Assembly: GCA_016282095.1 (NCBI GenBank)
Contig: JAEEJW010000042.1
Span: 1 to 44,692 of the forward strand
From: Ruminiclostridium sp.
GTDB taxonomy: Bacteria > Bacillota > Clostridia > Oscillospirales > Ruminococcaceae
Direction of reading: 5' to 3'
DNA: 44,692 nt
The notes under the pieces were generated by a model, which was not told where the DNA came from, ran no database searches, and was given only the letters and a program-made list of their open reading frames with translations. Both the position numbers and the translations under genes were made by a program. The first letter of the stretch is position 1. Each line of letters opens with the position of its first letter. This document shows, in pieces, positions 7,949 to 16,238 of this stretch.

Positions 7949-10231
7949 ATGGAACGAAGCATTATTGCCGAGGGATCTGCCGGAAAAAGGGATATTTTAT
8001 TGCTGAAAGGAACGGCTTATCTCGCCGCGGGGCTGATACTCGCGCTGACAAGACTGTTCGGAAACCCGGCGCCGTTTGCTGCCGCGGGGTTATTCGCGGC
8101 AAACGGTATGGAGAGCATTTTCATGTTCGTGGGAGCGGCGGCTGGATACGCAATAAACGGCGGGCTTAATGTCTGTGTGCCCTACATAGCATCAATGGGC
8201 GTGATACTGCTGATACGGTTCGTCGTTGATCTGTTCCTGCCCCGGTCCGGATCGGTCCTTGTCCGTGTTATATGCTCCGCTGCGGCGGGTGCGGCCATAT
8301 TTGCGGCGAATCTGTTCATAGCGGAGGATGTTTACGGGATATTCACCGCGGCTGTCTTTGCGATCCTTGCCGCAGGTACAGCATACTGTACCGACAGTGT
8401 AAGAGCTTCGGCCTCGCACGGGATTTTCTTCTCACACAATACAGGCACGGCAGCAGCGCTCGGTGTGCTGTTCGTAATTCTGACTGCGGCGCTGACCAGC
8501 TTACAGCCCGGTGTTATAAACATCGGAGTGGCTGTCTCTGCTCTTTCAGTGCTGTACGCTTCTGACGTGAGAACTGACGGCTCGGCAGCAGTGTGCGCGG
8601 TGCTGTCCACTGCCGGCGTTGCTGCCGGGAACAGTGACTTTGCTGCTTCATGTATCATGATATCTGTAGCGGCACCGATAATCATACTTATCGGAAAGCA
8701 TGGCAGGATCACCAGAGCCTGTGCGTTCATAGCAGTTACCGGACTCGGGCTCATAGTTACAGGGGCTTCGGTCATAAGCGGCACCGCGGCGATATCGGCA
8801 GCGGCGGCGGCAGTCATATACATGGCTCTGCCGGACAAGCTGTCCGAACTCATAATATCTGCCGACTCGGCGGAGATCAAAAGCGCACCGAGTCCATACG
8901 CTGCCTTCGGCAGGAAACTCGGCAACATGGGCGCGGCGATAGACGAGATGAAAAAAGCCGTGATACACACGGCAAAGGCACTTGAACAGGAAAATATCCG
9001 CGATATCTCATGGGTCTACAGCAAGACTGCAGACAAAGTCTGCAAGAGCTGCCCGTCGAACATGACCTGCTGGGGACAGATGTACGGCGATACAGCCGAT
9101 ATTATGAACAAAGCCGTTGACAAGCTGAAACAGGGCTCATTCCTGACGGATGATATGCTCGGAGGGCATATCGCATCCCACTGCCCGAACAAGTCAAAAC
9201 TCACGGAGGCACTGAACCGGCAGTACGCGGCCTACTGCTCGGCGGAGAGCTCGTCGCGCAAGGTCGAAGAGATGCGGAGCGTGCTCACCGCACAGTTAGG
9301 GGCTTCCGAACGTATGCTACGCAAGCTCGGCGAGGAGCTCGAACAGAACAACATTTACGACGAGACAGCGGCTGCCGCTGCGGAGAAGCTTTTCGGGGAG
9401 CTGGGTATCGTCCGGCCGTCGGTGATAGCTATGCGGATAAACGGAAAGCTGTGCATCGATGCCTACGGAACGGGAAATCTTTCATATCCACCGGAGGAGA
9501 TAGCGGACAGGCTTTCGTTCGAGCTGCGCTGTGCGCTTGACCTGCCGATGATATGCTTCACTGACGGAAAATTCCACATTACCGTATCGGAAAGGGCCCG
9601 GTATGATACAGAAATCCGCGTGTTCAGGAAGAACAAATCCGGGAGCCGCCACAGCGGGGACTGCTCGGAGTGCTTCAACGACGGCCAGGGCAACGTTTAT
9701 ATGATACTGTCCGACGGAATGGGCAGCGGAAGCCGGGCCAGAATAGACAGTGCCTTTTCGTGCAGTATGCTGGAACGGCTTCTGAAAGCGGGCATTGATC
9801 TCGAATCATCTCTGGAGATGCTCAACACCTCATTGCTGGTCAAATCCCCGGACGAGAGCTTTGCGACTCTCGATATATGCAGGATCGACCTCAACACTGG
9901 GGACGTGCTCCTCTGCAAAGCGGGCGGAGCATCGACCTATGTGCGGTGCGGAAACTCCTTCCGGGAGATAAAGGAAGAAGGACTGCCTCTCGGGACAGGA
10001 TTTGAGGCCAACTACCGCGGAAAGCTGTTCAGACTCTCGGAGGGTGACGCGATCATAATGACCAGCGACGGTGCCGACCCTGACAAGGCATGGCTGGAGC
10101 AGCTGATGATGCGCGACAGGCGGATAGACATTTCCTCGGTCATTGATACTGTAGGTGAAGCTCTGCGGCTCTCCGGAAACAAAGAAACCGAAGATGATGT
10201 AACGGTAATAGGTGTAAAACTTATAAAATAA
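7949..10231 (+). CDS. spoIIE: Stage II sporulation protein E, membrane PP2C-type phosphatase
   Basis: 760 residues, close to the usual size. SpoIIE dephosphorylates SpoIIAA to release sigma-F in the forespore and helps place the polar septum. Residues about 20-310 form roughly ten hydrophobic segments; a central region has the typical WVYSKTADKVCKSCPSNMTCW cysteine block split around residue 360; the C-terminal PP2C domain has LSDGMGSGSRARIDS, TSDGADPDKAWLEQ and DDVTVIGVKL with the metal-binding Asp residues. The start follows GAAAGGAAG. It suggests an organism with at least part of the sporulation programme. Confidence 0.95.
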   Translation: MERSIIAEGSAGKRDILLLKGTAYLAAGLILALTRLFGNPAPFAAAGLFAANGMESIFMFVGAAAGYAINGGLNVCVPYIASMGVILLIRFVVDLFLPRSGSVLVRVICSAAAGAAIFAANLFIAEDVYGIFTAAVFAILAAGTAYCTDSVRASASHGIFFSHNTGTAAALGVLFVILTAALTSLQPGVINIGVAVSALSVLYASDVRTDGSAAVCAVLSTAGVAAGNSDFAASCIMISVAAPIIILIGKHGRITRACAFIAVTGLGLIVTGASVISGTAAISAAAAAVIYMALPDKLSELIISADSAEIKSAPSPYAAFGRKLGNMGAAIDEMKKAVIHTAKALEQENIRDISWVYSKTADKVCKSCPSNMTCWGQMYGDTADIMNKAVDKLKQGSFLTDDMLGGHIASHCPNKSKLTEALNRQYAAYCSAESSSRKVEEMRSVLTAQLGASERMLRKLGEELEQNNIYDETAAAAAEKLFGELGIVRPSVIAMRINGKLCIDAYGTGNLSYPPEEIADRLSFELRCALDLPMICFTDGKFHITVSERARYDTEIRVFRKNKSGSRHSGDCSECFNDGQGNVYMILSDGMGSGSRARIDSAFSCSMLERLLKAGIDLESSLEMLNTSLLVKSPDESFATLDICRIDLNTGDVLLCKAGGASTYVRCGNSFREIKEEGLPLGTGFEANYRGKLFRLSEGDAIIMTSDGADPDKAWLEQLMMRDRRIDISSVIDTVGEALRLSGNKETEDDVTVIGVKLIK

Positions 10232-10277
10232 ACTTTATGTATATTTTTACCCGTTTCGGAAAAATTTTGAATTTCTA

Positions 10278-10306
10278 TTGCAAAATTAAACGTTTTATGA
10301 TATAAT
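10278..10306 (+). promoter_or_regulatory. Sigma-A promoter of the GSF-repeat/glycosyltransferase-like pair
   Basis: TTGCAA (10278-10283), 17-nt spacer, TATAAT (10301-10306). The expected transcript start leaves a leader of about 100 nt before the ATG at 10414. Confidence 0.75.
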
Positions 10307-10319
10307 ATATCAATGATAA

Positions 10320-10389
10320 TATGGCAGATAGCGCGTTTATGCCATAAAGGAACTTTTCCGCGCCGCAGCGGAGATATTCCGCGATATCT
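10320..10389 (+). promoter_or_regulatory. Hairpin-rich 5' leader
   Basis: Three consecutive inverted repeats lie in the leader: TATGGCA/TGCCATA (10320-10326 and 10340-10346), TCCGC/GCGGA (10357-10361 and 10368-10372), and AGATAT/ATATCT (10372-10377 and 10384-10389). No T run follows, so it is not a simple attenuator. It matches no riboswitch that I recognise. Confidence 0.35.
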
Positions 10390-10413
10390 GAAACGAAACG
10401 GGGTGAGCATCTG

Positions 10414-11220
10414 ATGAAGAACTGCAGTTGGCATCTGTGGCTGAATGGCAGAAAGATATTCAATATACGCGAGCTCCGCGAAAACTTTGATACCGCAGTC
10501 CTTTCGGGGTATTTCCTCGGCGGGAGCCTTATGAAGTGGCTCTCGGATATCGGTGAACACTCGTTAATGAAGCGCCTGTCCGCTATTGATATGAACGGTG
10601 ACATCGGTATGCAGCTGGAATTCGCTTTCGGTGTCTCCCCCGATAAAAAGACAGAGCCCGGAACGGAGATAAGACCAGAAAATCCCCCGCGTGAGCTGCC
10701 TGTAAGTGCTTCCGAGCTTGGCTTTGATGAAGCGGCAGTGTTCTGCGGCGCCGCAAGCTCTTTCCCCGCTTTCAGTGAAACGGTTTCCGTCCCGCCCACC
10801 GCAAGTTCGTTCCATTCCTTTGCCGAAACGGCGTCCAGCTTTGGTATGAACAGCTCCTACGCGGCTTTTGTGTCCGGACAGGCCATCAATATAATACAAT
10901 CATCCGGAGGCAGTTTCCGCAGCCTCTTCGGAAAAGCCGGCTCCTTCAGCTTCGGGGCGCTGTCCGGCGGGAGCTTCTCATATTATCTCAGCTCATATAA
11001 AGGCTTTTACGCCGGATCCTATCTTCTGACGTCGCTTCCCGGAAGCTTGTTCACCTTTTCTTCAGGTATGTATGTTTTATTGGCAGGATCTATCGGCGAA
11101 GGAAGCTTCGTCTGCATGGCGAACGGCATAACCGTCACAGCGGAGGAATACCGCAGAACTCTGATAAATCTCTCGTCCTGCCCGTTGAATGCTTACGGGT
11201 ACGGCATTAATCTTGTCTGA
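10414..11220 (+). CDS. Unknown protein with short N-terminal helical domain and Ser/Gly/Phe repeats
   Basis: 268 residues; I do not recognise a named family. Residues 1-75 (WLNGRKIFNIRELRENFD, then YFLGGSLMKWL and FAFGV) resemble a small helical domain seen at the start of assorted Firmicutes proteins. After a Pro-rich linker, residues about 165-235 are low-complexity with a 5/10-residue rhythm: SGGSF, KAGSF, SGGSF, SYKGF, YAGSY, then PGSLF and EGSFV. This fits a beta-solenoid or a surface/substrate repeat better than an enzyme. There is no signal peptide or clear membrane helix. The ribosome site GGGGTGAG precedes the ATG by 7 nt. It is immediately followed by the glycosyltransferase-like gene, suggesting a functional pair. 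Confidence 0.75.
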   Translation: MKNCSWHLWLNGRKIFNIRELRENFDTAVLSGYFLGGSLMKWLSDIGEHSLMKRLSAIDMNGDIGMQLEFAFGVSPDKKTEPGTEIRPENPPRELPVSASELGFDEAAVFCGAASSFPAFSETVSVPPTASSFHSFAETASSFGMNSSYAAFVSGQAINIIQSSGGSFRSLFGKAGSFSFGALSGGSFSYYLSSYKGFYAGSYLLTSLPGSLFTFSSGMYVLLAGSIGEGSFVCMANGITVTAEEYRRTLINLSSCPLNAYGYGINLV

Positions 11221-11221
11221 T

Positions 11222-12061
11222 ATGAATGGTATACACGTCAACTCAACAGCACCGTTTTTTGCACGGCACCCAGGTCCGGAATATACTGTAGAGAGGTTCA
11301 GTCTTTTCTGTACAGTCATTTCCGCGCTTCAGTGGCGCAAAAAAAACGGTGCTGTCTTTATGGTGACAGACCGCATTGCCGCAGAGTATTACCGCAGAAA
11401 CGGGATAGACAAGGTCTGGGACAGTGTCCTTGAACTTATCCCCACTGACATCGAGGGCATAGATCCGGAAATGTTCTGGGCTGCGGGCAAGCTCATAGCG
11501 CTGCGGGATATACCGCAGAATGCCGCGCTCATTGACGAGGATCTTATCGTATGGAACACCATGGAGCTTTCGGACAGCGCAGTGACCGTAGCTCACAGGG
11601 AATACCTGTCGCCTGACATTTATCCCGACCCGAGGCTTTTCGGAGTCCGGGGATTCCCGCTGCTGGACAGGCTGGACTTCGGGGCTCTGCCCTGCAATAC
11701 CGCGTTCCTGCACATACCCGACGACTCGTTCAGAATGTTCTATACCAACCAGTCAATAGCGTTCATGAAGGCAGCTTCAGAGAACAGATGCGGTGACAGG
11801 CTGTGCAGAATGGTCTTCGCGGAACAGAGGCTGCTCGCTATGCTCTGCGAACTTACGGGGACCGGGATAGTCCCGCTGATGGATATGGACAGGCTGTTCA
11901 TAGCACAGGATAATTATACCCATTTGTGGGGCGCAAAACAGGCGATGCGTGACAACGAGGGACTTCGGGAAGGCTTCATAAAGCGCTGTGAAGACAGGAT
12001 AAGGAACGACTTCCCCGAATATACCGATATCATAGACGCCGTTAAGGAATGCACGAAATAA
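11222..12061 (+). CDS. Glycosyltransferase-like protein (DUF6734-like)
   Basis: About 279 residues. Begins MNGIHVNSTAPFFARHPG; WAAGKLIALRDIP followed by ALIDEDLIVWN resembles the segment of DUF6734/capsule-type glycosyltransferases in which an acidic D-x-D-like motif holds the sugar nucleotide, and RMVFAEQRLLAML resembles their later AEQ motif. This is pattern memory, not a search result. The start is uncertain: ATG 11222 directly follows the previous stop but lacks a good ribosome site; TTG 11213 and ATG 11189 are in frame and overlap the upstream gene. Close coupling suggests that it acts with, or on, the Ser-rich protein encoded before it. Confidence 0.65.
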   Translation: MNGIHVNSTAPFFARHPGPEYTVERFSLFCTVISALQWRKKNGAVFMVTDRIAAEYYRRNGIDKVWDSVLELIPTDIEGIDPEMFWAAGKLIALRDIPQNAALIDEDLIVWNTMELSDSAVTVAHREYLSPDIYPDPRLFGVRGFPLLDRLDFGALPCNTAFLHIPDDSFRMFYTNQSIAFMKAASENRCGDRLCRMVFAEQRLLAMLCELTGTGIVPLMDMDRLFIAQDNYTHLWGAKQAMRDNEGLREGFIKRCEDRIRNDFPEYTDIIDAVKECTK

Positions 12062-12090
12062 GGCTCCGCAGGTACGGTACCCGCGGAGCC
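12062..12090. terminator. Convergent hairpin between the glycosyltransferase-like gene and ireB
   Basis: An 11-bp stem with one mismatch (12062-12072 with 12080-12090, loop TACGGTA). T-rich sequence follows on the minus-strand side (TTATTTC), so it fits ireB best but may stop both convergent units. Confidence 0.6.
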
Positions 12091-12107
12091 TCTGGCATCA
12101 GTATGTG

Positions 12108-12353
12108 TTATTCACCGAGATAACTCTTTACAAGCGCCTGGAGAAGTTCATCGCGGTCTATGCGCCTGATGAGGCTTCTGGCGTTGTTATAGGTCGTTAT
12201 GTAGGTGGGATCTTCGGAGAGGATATACCCTACAAGCTGGTTTATGGGATTATATCCCTTTTCGTTGAGAGCCTGATATACCGTTGTGAGTATCTCCTTC
12301 ATTTCATGATCGCGCTCATCCTTAACGGAGAATGTCATTGTTTTATCCTGCAT
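12108..12353 (-). CDS. ireB: IreB-family regulatory phosphoprotein (UPF0297)
   Basis: 81 residues. The block [20 protein letters not shown] and the following [14 protein letters not shown] are diagnostic of IreB/YrzL. In Enterococcus IreB is phosphorylated on Thr by the PASTA kinase IreK and affects cephalosporin resistance. ATG 12353 is chosen because AAGGAAGG stands 8 nt upstream; ATG 12359 would be too close to it. In most Firmicutes ireB precedes ruvX and a DUF1292 gene; here it is alone and converges with the upstream unit. Confidence 0.93.
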   Translation of the reverse strand: MQDKTMTFSVKDERDHEMKEILTTVYQALNEKGYNPINQLVGYILSEDPTYITTYNNARSLIRRIDRDELLQALVKSYLGE

Positions 12354-12516
12354 AGCCATTACCTTCCTTTATTATTGATATAAAAGCGTATGTCAAATCA
12401 TTATCTCTCTATTATATTATACACATTTTCATAGAAATTACAATAGTTTTTTTGAAAAAAATCTAAATTCTTTGAAAAGATAAAAAAACATTGTGCATTT
12501 TTATCAATAATTACTA

Positions 12517-12545
12517 TTGAAAGTATTAATATGTTTTGCTATAAT
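12517..12545 (+). promoter_or_regulatory. Sigma-A promoter of the DivIVA-like gene
   Basis: TTGAAA (12517-12522), 17-nt spacer, TATAAT (12540-12545). The stretch from ireB to here (12360-12516) is AT-rich and shows no gene. About 90 nt of leader separate the promoter from ATG 12637. Confidence 0.82.
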
Positions 12546-12636
12546 ATAAATATTAGGGAACTGTGTCCCGTATTTTGTGTTGTTCAAATATAACAACGCC
12601 GCGGGATAAACAGTAAGTACTTTGGAGGTAGCTTTT

Positions 12637-14997
12637 ATGGCAGACGCTAAACAGGATAAGAACAAGCAGCAGAAAGATTCCAGCAGCGAGGGTACCGGTT
12701 TTAAGACCGTCATGGGCGGCTTCGATAAAAACGAAGTCAACCTATATATCAATAAGCTCAAGAGACAGATGAAGGAGCAGCAGGAAGAGCTTGAAAGAAG
12801 GATCCAGAACCTTCAGACAAACCTCGAGGATGCTCATAAAGAAAGCGCCGAAGCAAAGGATGCCGCAAAGAATGCATTAGCGGCCGCTGCACCGGCTGCT
12901 GCCGCTGCAAATGATAACTCCGCAGAAAACAAAAAGGTCATAGATCAGCTCAAAGCAGAGATCGAAGAAAACAAGGGCAAGATCATGGAACTCCGCAAGA
13001 GCGTCCTCGACGAGCGCAGAAATGTCGCCAAGTTCGACAAGGAATGCGCTATGGCGAAGATGTCCGAGAAGAAGGTCCGTGAAGAGTACGAAAAACTCAA
13101 GGCAAAGTATCTCGACATAAAGAAGAGAGGCGGAGGCGGCGGTGCTAATGCCGTTACCACCACAAACGCCGAGGAAGTTCTCGATGAAGCCGGCGCTTAC
13201 GCGAAGGAGATCATCGCAGCAGCCAAGAACTATGCAGATGAGACTGTAAAGGCTGCAAACAAGTACAAGACAGATGTGGAGACCGAGCTCAAGCAGCGTG
13301 CCGACGCCCTCAGCGGCATAAAGAAGAAGCTCGACGATCAGATAAAGAAGACAAGCGAAGAACAGGCGAAATCTGCCGAGAGAACAAGAGAGATCACCAG
13401 CAAGATCGGCGCGGTTACTGCTCTGTTCGACAACTTTGCGTCGCAGTTCAACTCTGTCAACACACAGATCAATGATGTCACCGGCAAGATCGACACGATA
13501 TGCAAACAGTTCAACGCTTCTTCCGGTCAGATCACCTCTGCTGCCAAACAGATCACCGAGACCACAAACCAGATAACCTCGGTATCCAGACAGATAAATG
13601 AGACTACGAGCCAGATCGATTCCGTTTCCAAGCAGATAAACGAAACGACGACACAGATCGATACTGTTTCCAAGCAGATAAACGAGACCACAAGCCAGAT
13701 CGACACCTTCACAAAGACGATCAACGAAACCACCGACAAGATCAATGAGGCATCCAGATCGATGTCCGCTACCACCGCAAAGATCAGCGAAACATCGAAG
13801 AAGATGAACGAGACTTCGGGCATGATCTCCGAGGCGTCCAAGAAGATGAACGAGACAACAGGTCAGATCAACGAAGCCTCCAAAAAGATGCAGGAGACTA
13901 CAAACCAGATCAACACTGCTTCCCAGCAGATGAGCGGCTTCAACGATTCTCTTACAGAAGCAAGAACAGGCTTCCAGAACGTTACCAAGCTCGTTGACGG
14001 CACAAAACTCGGCGTTATCGGAGCGAAGTCCGAGGTTGATGCAGCTCACAAGGCTGCCAACGCTCAGTTTGATGCTGCTGACCTCTCGCCTATCGCTAAG
14101 ATTGGTGAAGAGATAGCGGCTGCTGTCGGAGAGATCAAGGCAAAACTTGAACTTCCGAAGTTCGACGAGAGCAAGTTCAGCGAAGCAAGATTCGATGAGA
14201 TAAAGAAGAAATTCAAGATCGAGACCACATACGAAAACGCTGACGGTTCGGCATCCGATGATGACGACGAGTTTGATGACAGTGACATCATCTCTTCCGT
14301 TCAGATAGACAGCCCCGTTATCAGTGAACCCGCACCTGCGCCCGCGCCTGAAGCACCCAAGCCCGCCACCAGACAGGCTCCTGCTCCTGCTCCCGCAGCT
14401 CAGGCTCCGGCAGCTCCCAGGAAGGATAAAGCAGACAGACCCGGCCTTGACGCCAACTTTGAGGACTTCTTCGCAAAGGCTCCCAAGGACGACGATCTTT
14501 CCGGCGAAATGCCGCTTATCAATATGGATGGTGTCGGCGCTATCGACGACTTCTCGCTTGACAGCACGCCCGATCCTATCGGCGGCGATTTCGAGATCAC
14601 ACCCAATGACCTTACAAAGAAGGAAGACAAGGGCATGGATCTTGGCGAGGATATCTTCGATATCGCAATCAACCCCAACAGCGCGGACGATGACACTCTC
14701 GCCAGCATGATGGCAGACGCCGATGCAGCCGAGAAGGCTGCGAACAGGGACTTCTCCCCTGCAGACTTCAACTTCGATGCGGAAGCCACAAAGCCCAGCG
14801 GTGCGGCAGATGATTTCGGCGAGTTCGCTGATCTCTTCGCTCAGGGCTCGACCCAGACCGATATTTCCTCTCCCAAAAAACACGAAAAGCCTGACTTCAG
14901 GAAGCCCCCGAGTGATGACCCGTGGAGCTTCGGCGGAGACGGCGGAGACGATTCGGATCTTTCTTCCGACTCAGACCTTTCGGATCTTCTTATATGA
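12637..14997 (+). CDS. Large DivIVA-like coiled-coil protein with 14-residue repeats
   Basis: 786 residues. Residues about 20-60 (GTGFKTVMGGFDKNEVNLY and a Lys/Gln/Glu-rich helix) resemble the DivIVA N-terminal membrane-binding and coiled-coil start. A Lys/Glu coiled coil continues to about 270, then eleven 14-residue repeats (13465-13926), an Ala/Pro linker near 565-600, and a long acidic, probably disordered tail ending in DSDLSSDSDLSDLLI. No membrane helix or enzyme motif is seen. This looks like a polar or cytoskeletal scaffold or a cell-envelope organiser. The start is ATG 12637, 8 nt after GGAGG. The last codons overlap the fumarase beta-subunit start (ATGA), coupling two seemingly unrelated genes. 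Confidence 0.75.
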   Translation: MADAKQDKNKQQKDSSSEGTGFKTVMGGFDKNEVNLYINKLKRQMKEQQEELERRIQNLQTNLEDAHKESAEAKDAAKNALAAAAPAAAAANDNSAENKKVIDQLKAEIEENKGKIMELRKSVLDERRNVAKFDKECAMAKMSEKKVREEYEKLKAKYLDIKKRGGGGGANAVTTTNAEEVLDEAGAYAKEIIAAAKNYADETVKAANKYKTDVETELKQRADALSGIKKKLDDQIKKTSEEQAKSAERTREITSKIGAVTALFDNFASQFNSVNTQINDVTGKIDTICKQFNASSGQITSAAKQITETTNQITSVSRQINETTSQIDSVSKQINETTTQIDTVSKQINETTSQIDTFTKTINETTDKINEASRSMSATTAKISETSKKMNETSGMISEASKKMNETTGQINEASKKMQETTNQINTASQQMSGFNDSLTEARTGFQNVTKLVDGTKLGVIGAKSEVDAAHKAANAQFDAADLSPIAKIGEEIAAAVGEIKAKLELPKFDESKFSEARFDEIKKKFKIETTYENADGSASDDDDEFDDSDIISSVQIDSPVISEPAPAPAPEAPKPATRQAPAPAPAAQAPAAPRKDKADRPGLDANFEDFFAKAPKDDDLSGEMPLINMDGVGAIDDFSLDSTPDPIGGDFEITPNDLTKKEDKGMDLGEDIFDIAINPNSADDDTLASMMADADAAEKAANRDFSPADFNFDAEATKPSGAADDFGEFADLFAQGSTQTDISSPKKHEKPDFRKPPSDDPWSFGGDGGDDSDLSSDSDLSDLLI
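13465..13926 (+). repeat. Eleven in-frame 42-bp coding repeats (14 residues each)
   Basis: Starting at 13465, every 42 nt begins a unit of the form QINETTSQIDSVSK; middle units (13591, 13633, 13675) are nearly identical and outer units drift to KMNETTGQINEASK. Fourteen residues equal four helical turns (two heptads), so the block encodes a regular coiled coil with hydrophobic I/M positions and Thr/Ser/Asn faces. Confidence 0.9.
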
Positions 14998-15542
14998 AAC
15001 AGATCAACGTACAGCAATTAAGAACCTTATCTCCTACGCTGAACGCCGGAGATAAGGTTCTCCTTTCGGGAACGGTATATACTTCCCGTGACGCGGCGCA
15101 CAAGCGGATAACCGAGCTTCTTGAAGCCGGAGAACCTGTCCCCTACTCTATCGACGGCGCTGTCATATATTACGCGGGGCCTACCGGCACAAAGGACGGT
15201 ATGGTCATAGGTTCGTGCGGACCGACAACTTCAGGACGCATGGATAAGTATTCGCCCGCATTTCTCGATATGGGGCTTGCGGCTATGATCGGAAAAGGCG
15301 AAAGAAGTCCCGCTGTCATTGAAGCCATAGAACGCAATAAGGCCGTTTATTTCTGCGCCATTGGAGGCGCGGGAGCGCTCGCCTGCAAATGCATAAAGAG
15401 CTGCGATGTCATAGCTTTTGAGGACCTCGGCTGTGAAAGCGTAAAGAAGCTTTACATCGAAGACTTTCCGCTCACAGTAGCTATCGACTGCCACGGCGGC
15501 AATATTTTTGCGGAAGGCAGAAAAAAATATTGCAGGCTGTAA
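14994..15542 (+). CDS. Class I fumarase / Fe-S hydro-lyase beta subunit
   Basis: 182 residues, matching the separate beta (C-terminal) subunit of two-subunit [4Fe-4S] fumarases or L-tartrate dehydratases, which interconvert fumarate and malate. Visible signatures: LSGTVYTSRDAAHKRI, AVIYYAGPTGTKDG, GSCGPTTSGRMDKY, MIGKGERSP and AIGGAGALA. The alpha subunit normally lies just upstream; here that place is taken by the DivIVA-like gene and no alpha subunit is in the window. The start is ATG 14994, overlapping the previous stop (ATGA) without its own clear ribosome site. Fumarase and tartrate dehydratase cannot be separated from the beta subunit alone. Confidence 0.88.
   Translation: MKQINVQQLRTLSPTLNAGDKVLLSGTVYTSRDAAHKRITELLEAGEPVPYSIDGAVIYYAGPTGTKDGMVIGSCGPTTSGRMDKYSPAFLDMGLAAMIGKGERSPAVIEAIERNKAVYFCAIGGAGALACKCIKSCDVIAFEDLGCESVKKLYIEDFPLTVAIDCHGGNIFAEGRKKYCRL
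15021..15061 (+). repeat. Perfect 14-bp inverted repeat inside the fumarase beta start
   Basis: AGAACCTTATCTCC (15021-15034) and GGAGATAAGGTTCT (15048-15061) are exact complements with a 13-nt loop, from about the tenth codon of the gene. No T run follows. In mRNA this is a strong hairpin just behind the coupled start codon. Confidence 0.85.
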
Positions 15543-15560
15543 AAAAATAACATATTTTTG

Positions 15561-15589
15561 TTGACATTGTGAAATTTTAGTGATATAAT
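15561..15589 (+). promoter_or_regulatory. Consensus sigma-A promoter of the SigH-like gene
   Basis: Perfect TTGACA (15561-15566), 17-nt spacer, perfect TATAAT (15584-15589), 30 nt before the start. Confidence 0.88.
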
Positions 15590-15618
15590 CAATTTGTCGG
15601 ATGCGGGAGGTAAGCGCT

Positions 15619-16167
15619 ATGAAGGTGACCGATGAAGAGCTTGTCGGTATCATCAGAACACGGCCTGATCCGATGCAGGGCGGTGAGACCGCTTTGCTGA
15701 TATCCCGCTATTCCCCGGTTATCAGACTCAAGGCTGCCAAGCTCCGCAACAAGGACATTGACACGGAGGATCTGTGTCAGGAAGGTTACCTTGCCCTGTT
15801 CGACGCGATCAGAGCTTACGACAGTTCAAAAGGCGCTTTTTCCACATTTGCGGGCAGATGCATCTCCAACCGTATGATCAATGCCGCCGCAAAAGCTCGC
15901 GGCAGTCTTGAAAAAGCCGATAACTTTGACTTTACACTTGTTCCCGACAGCAGCACATCTACCGATGATTACCTTATCTCCAAAGAGGACGATACCGCCC
16001 TTACGGAGAAGATGCTCATGGTATTGTCGGAAAAGGAATATAATGTATTCAGGTTGTATCTTGACGGATACTCATATAAACAGATAGCCGAAAAAACAGG
16101 TATTACGCCGAAATCCGCCGATAATGCCCTTTCCCGTGCGAAAAAAAAGCTCAAGGAGCTTTTATGA
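15619..16167 (+). CDS. RNA polymerase sigma-70 family factor, SigH-like
   Basis: 182 residues. Region 2 is seen in DTEDLCQEGYLALFDAIRAY and KGAFSTFAGRCISNRM; region 4 in LSEKEYNVFRLYLDGYSYKQ followed by IAEKTG and KSADNALSRAKKKL. The last block resembles SigH (Spo0H), which has KSIDNALQRVKRKL. SigH controls the transition to sporulation in Bacillus, and spoIIE lies 8 kb away, but the true regulon is unknown. ATG 15619 is chosen (GGGAGG 8 nt upstream); the ATG at 15601 has no ribosome site. No anti-sigma gene is adjacent. Confidence 0.85.
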   Translation: MKVTDEELVGIIRTRPDPMQGGETALLISRYSPVIRLKAAKLRNKDIDTEDLCQEGYLALFDAIRAYDSSKGAFSTFAGRCISNRMINAAAKARGSLEKADNFDFTLVPDSSTSTDDYLISKEDDTALTEKMLMVLSEKEYNVFRLYLDGYSYKQIAEKTGITPKSADNALSRAKKKLKELL

Positions 16168-16238
16168 CCGGTGCTATAAGGCTTCGCGGTGCAAACCCGC
16201 AAACGGTCAATATTTTATTTTATGGCGAGGTATATCGT

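Noticed and set aside
13465-13926. Regular repeats considered as a CRISPR array
   Set aside because: Units are contiguous, in frame, without spacers, and encode a coiled coil.
12877-14883. 668-codon open frame on the minus strand
   Set aside because: It is antisense to the DivIVA-like repeat gene. Its Leu/Val/Cys-rich product with the same 14-residue period mirrors the coding repeats; it has no ribosome site or family match, and the plus frame has a promoter and start.
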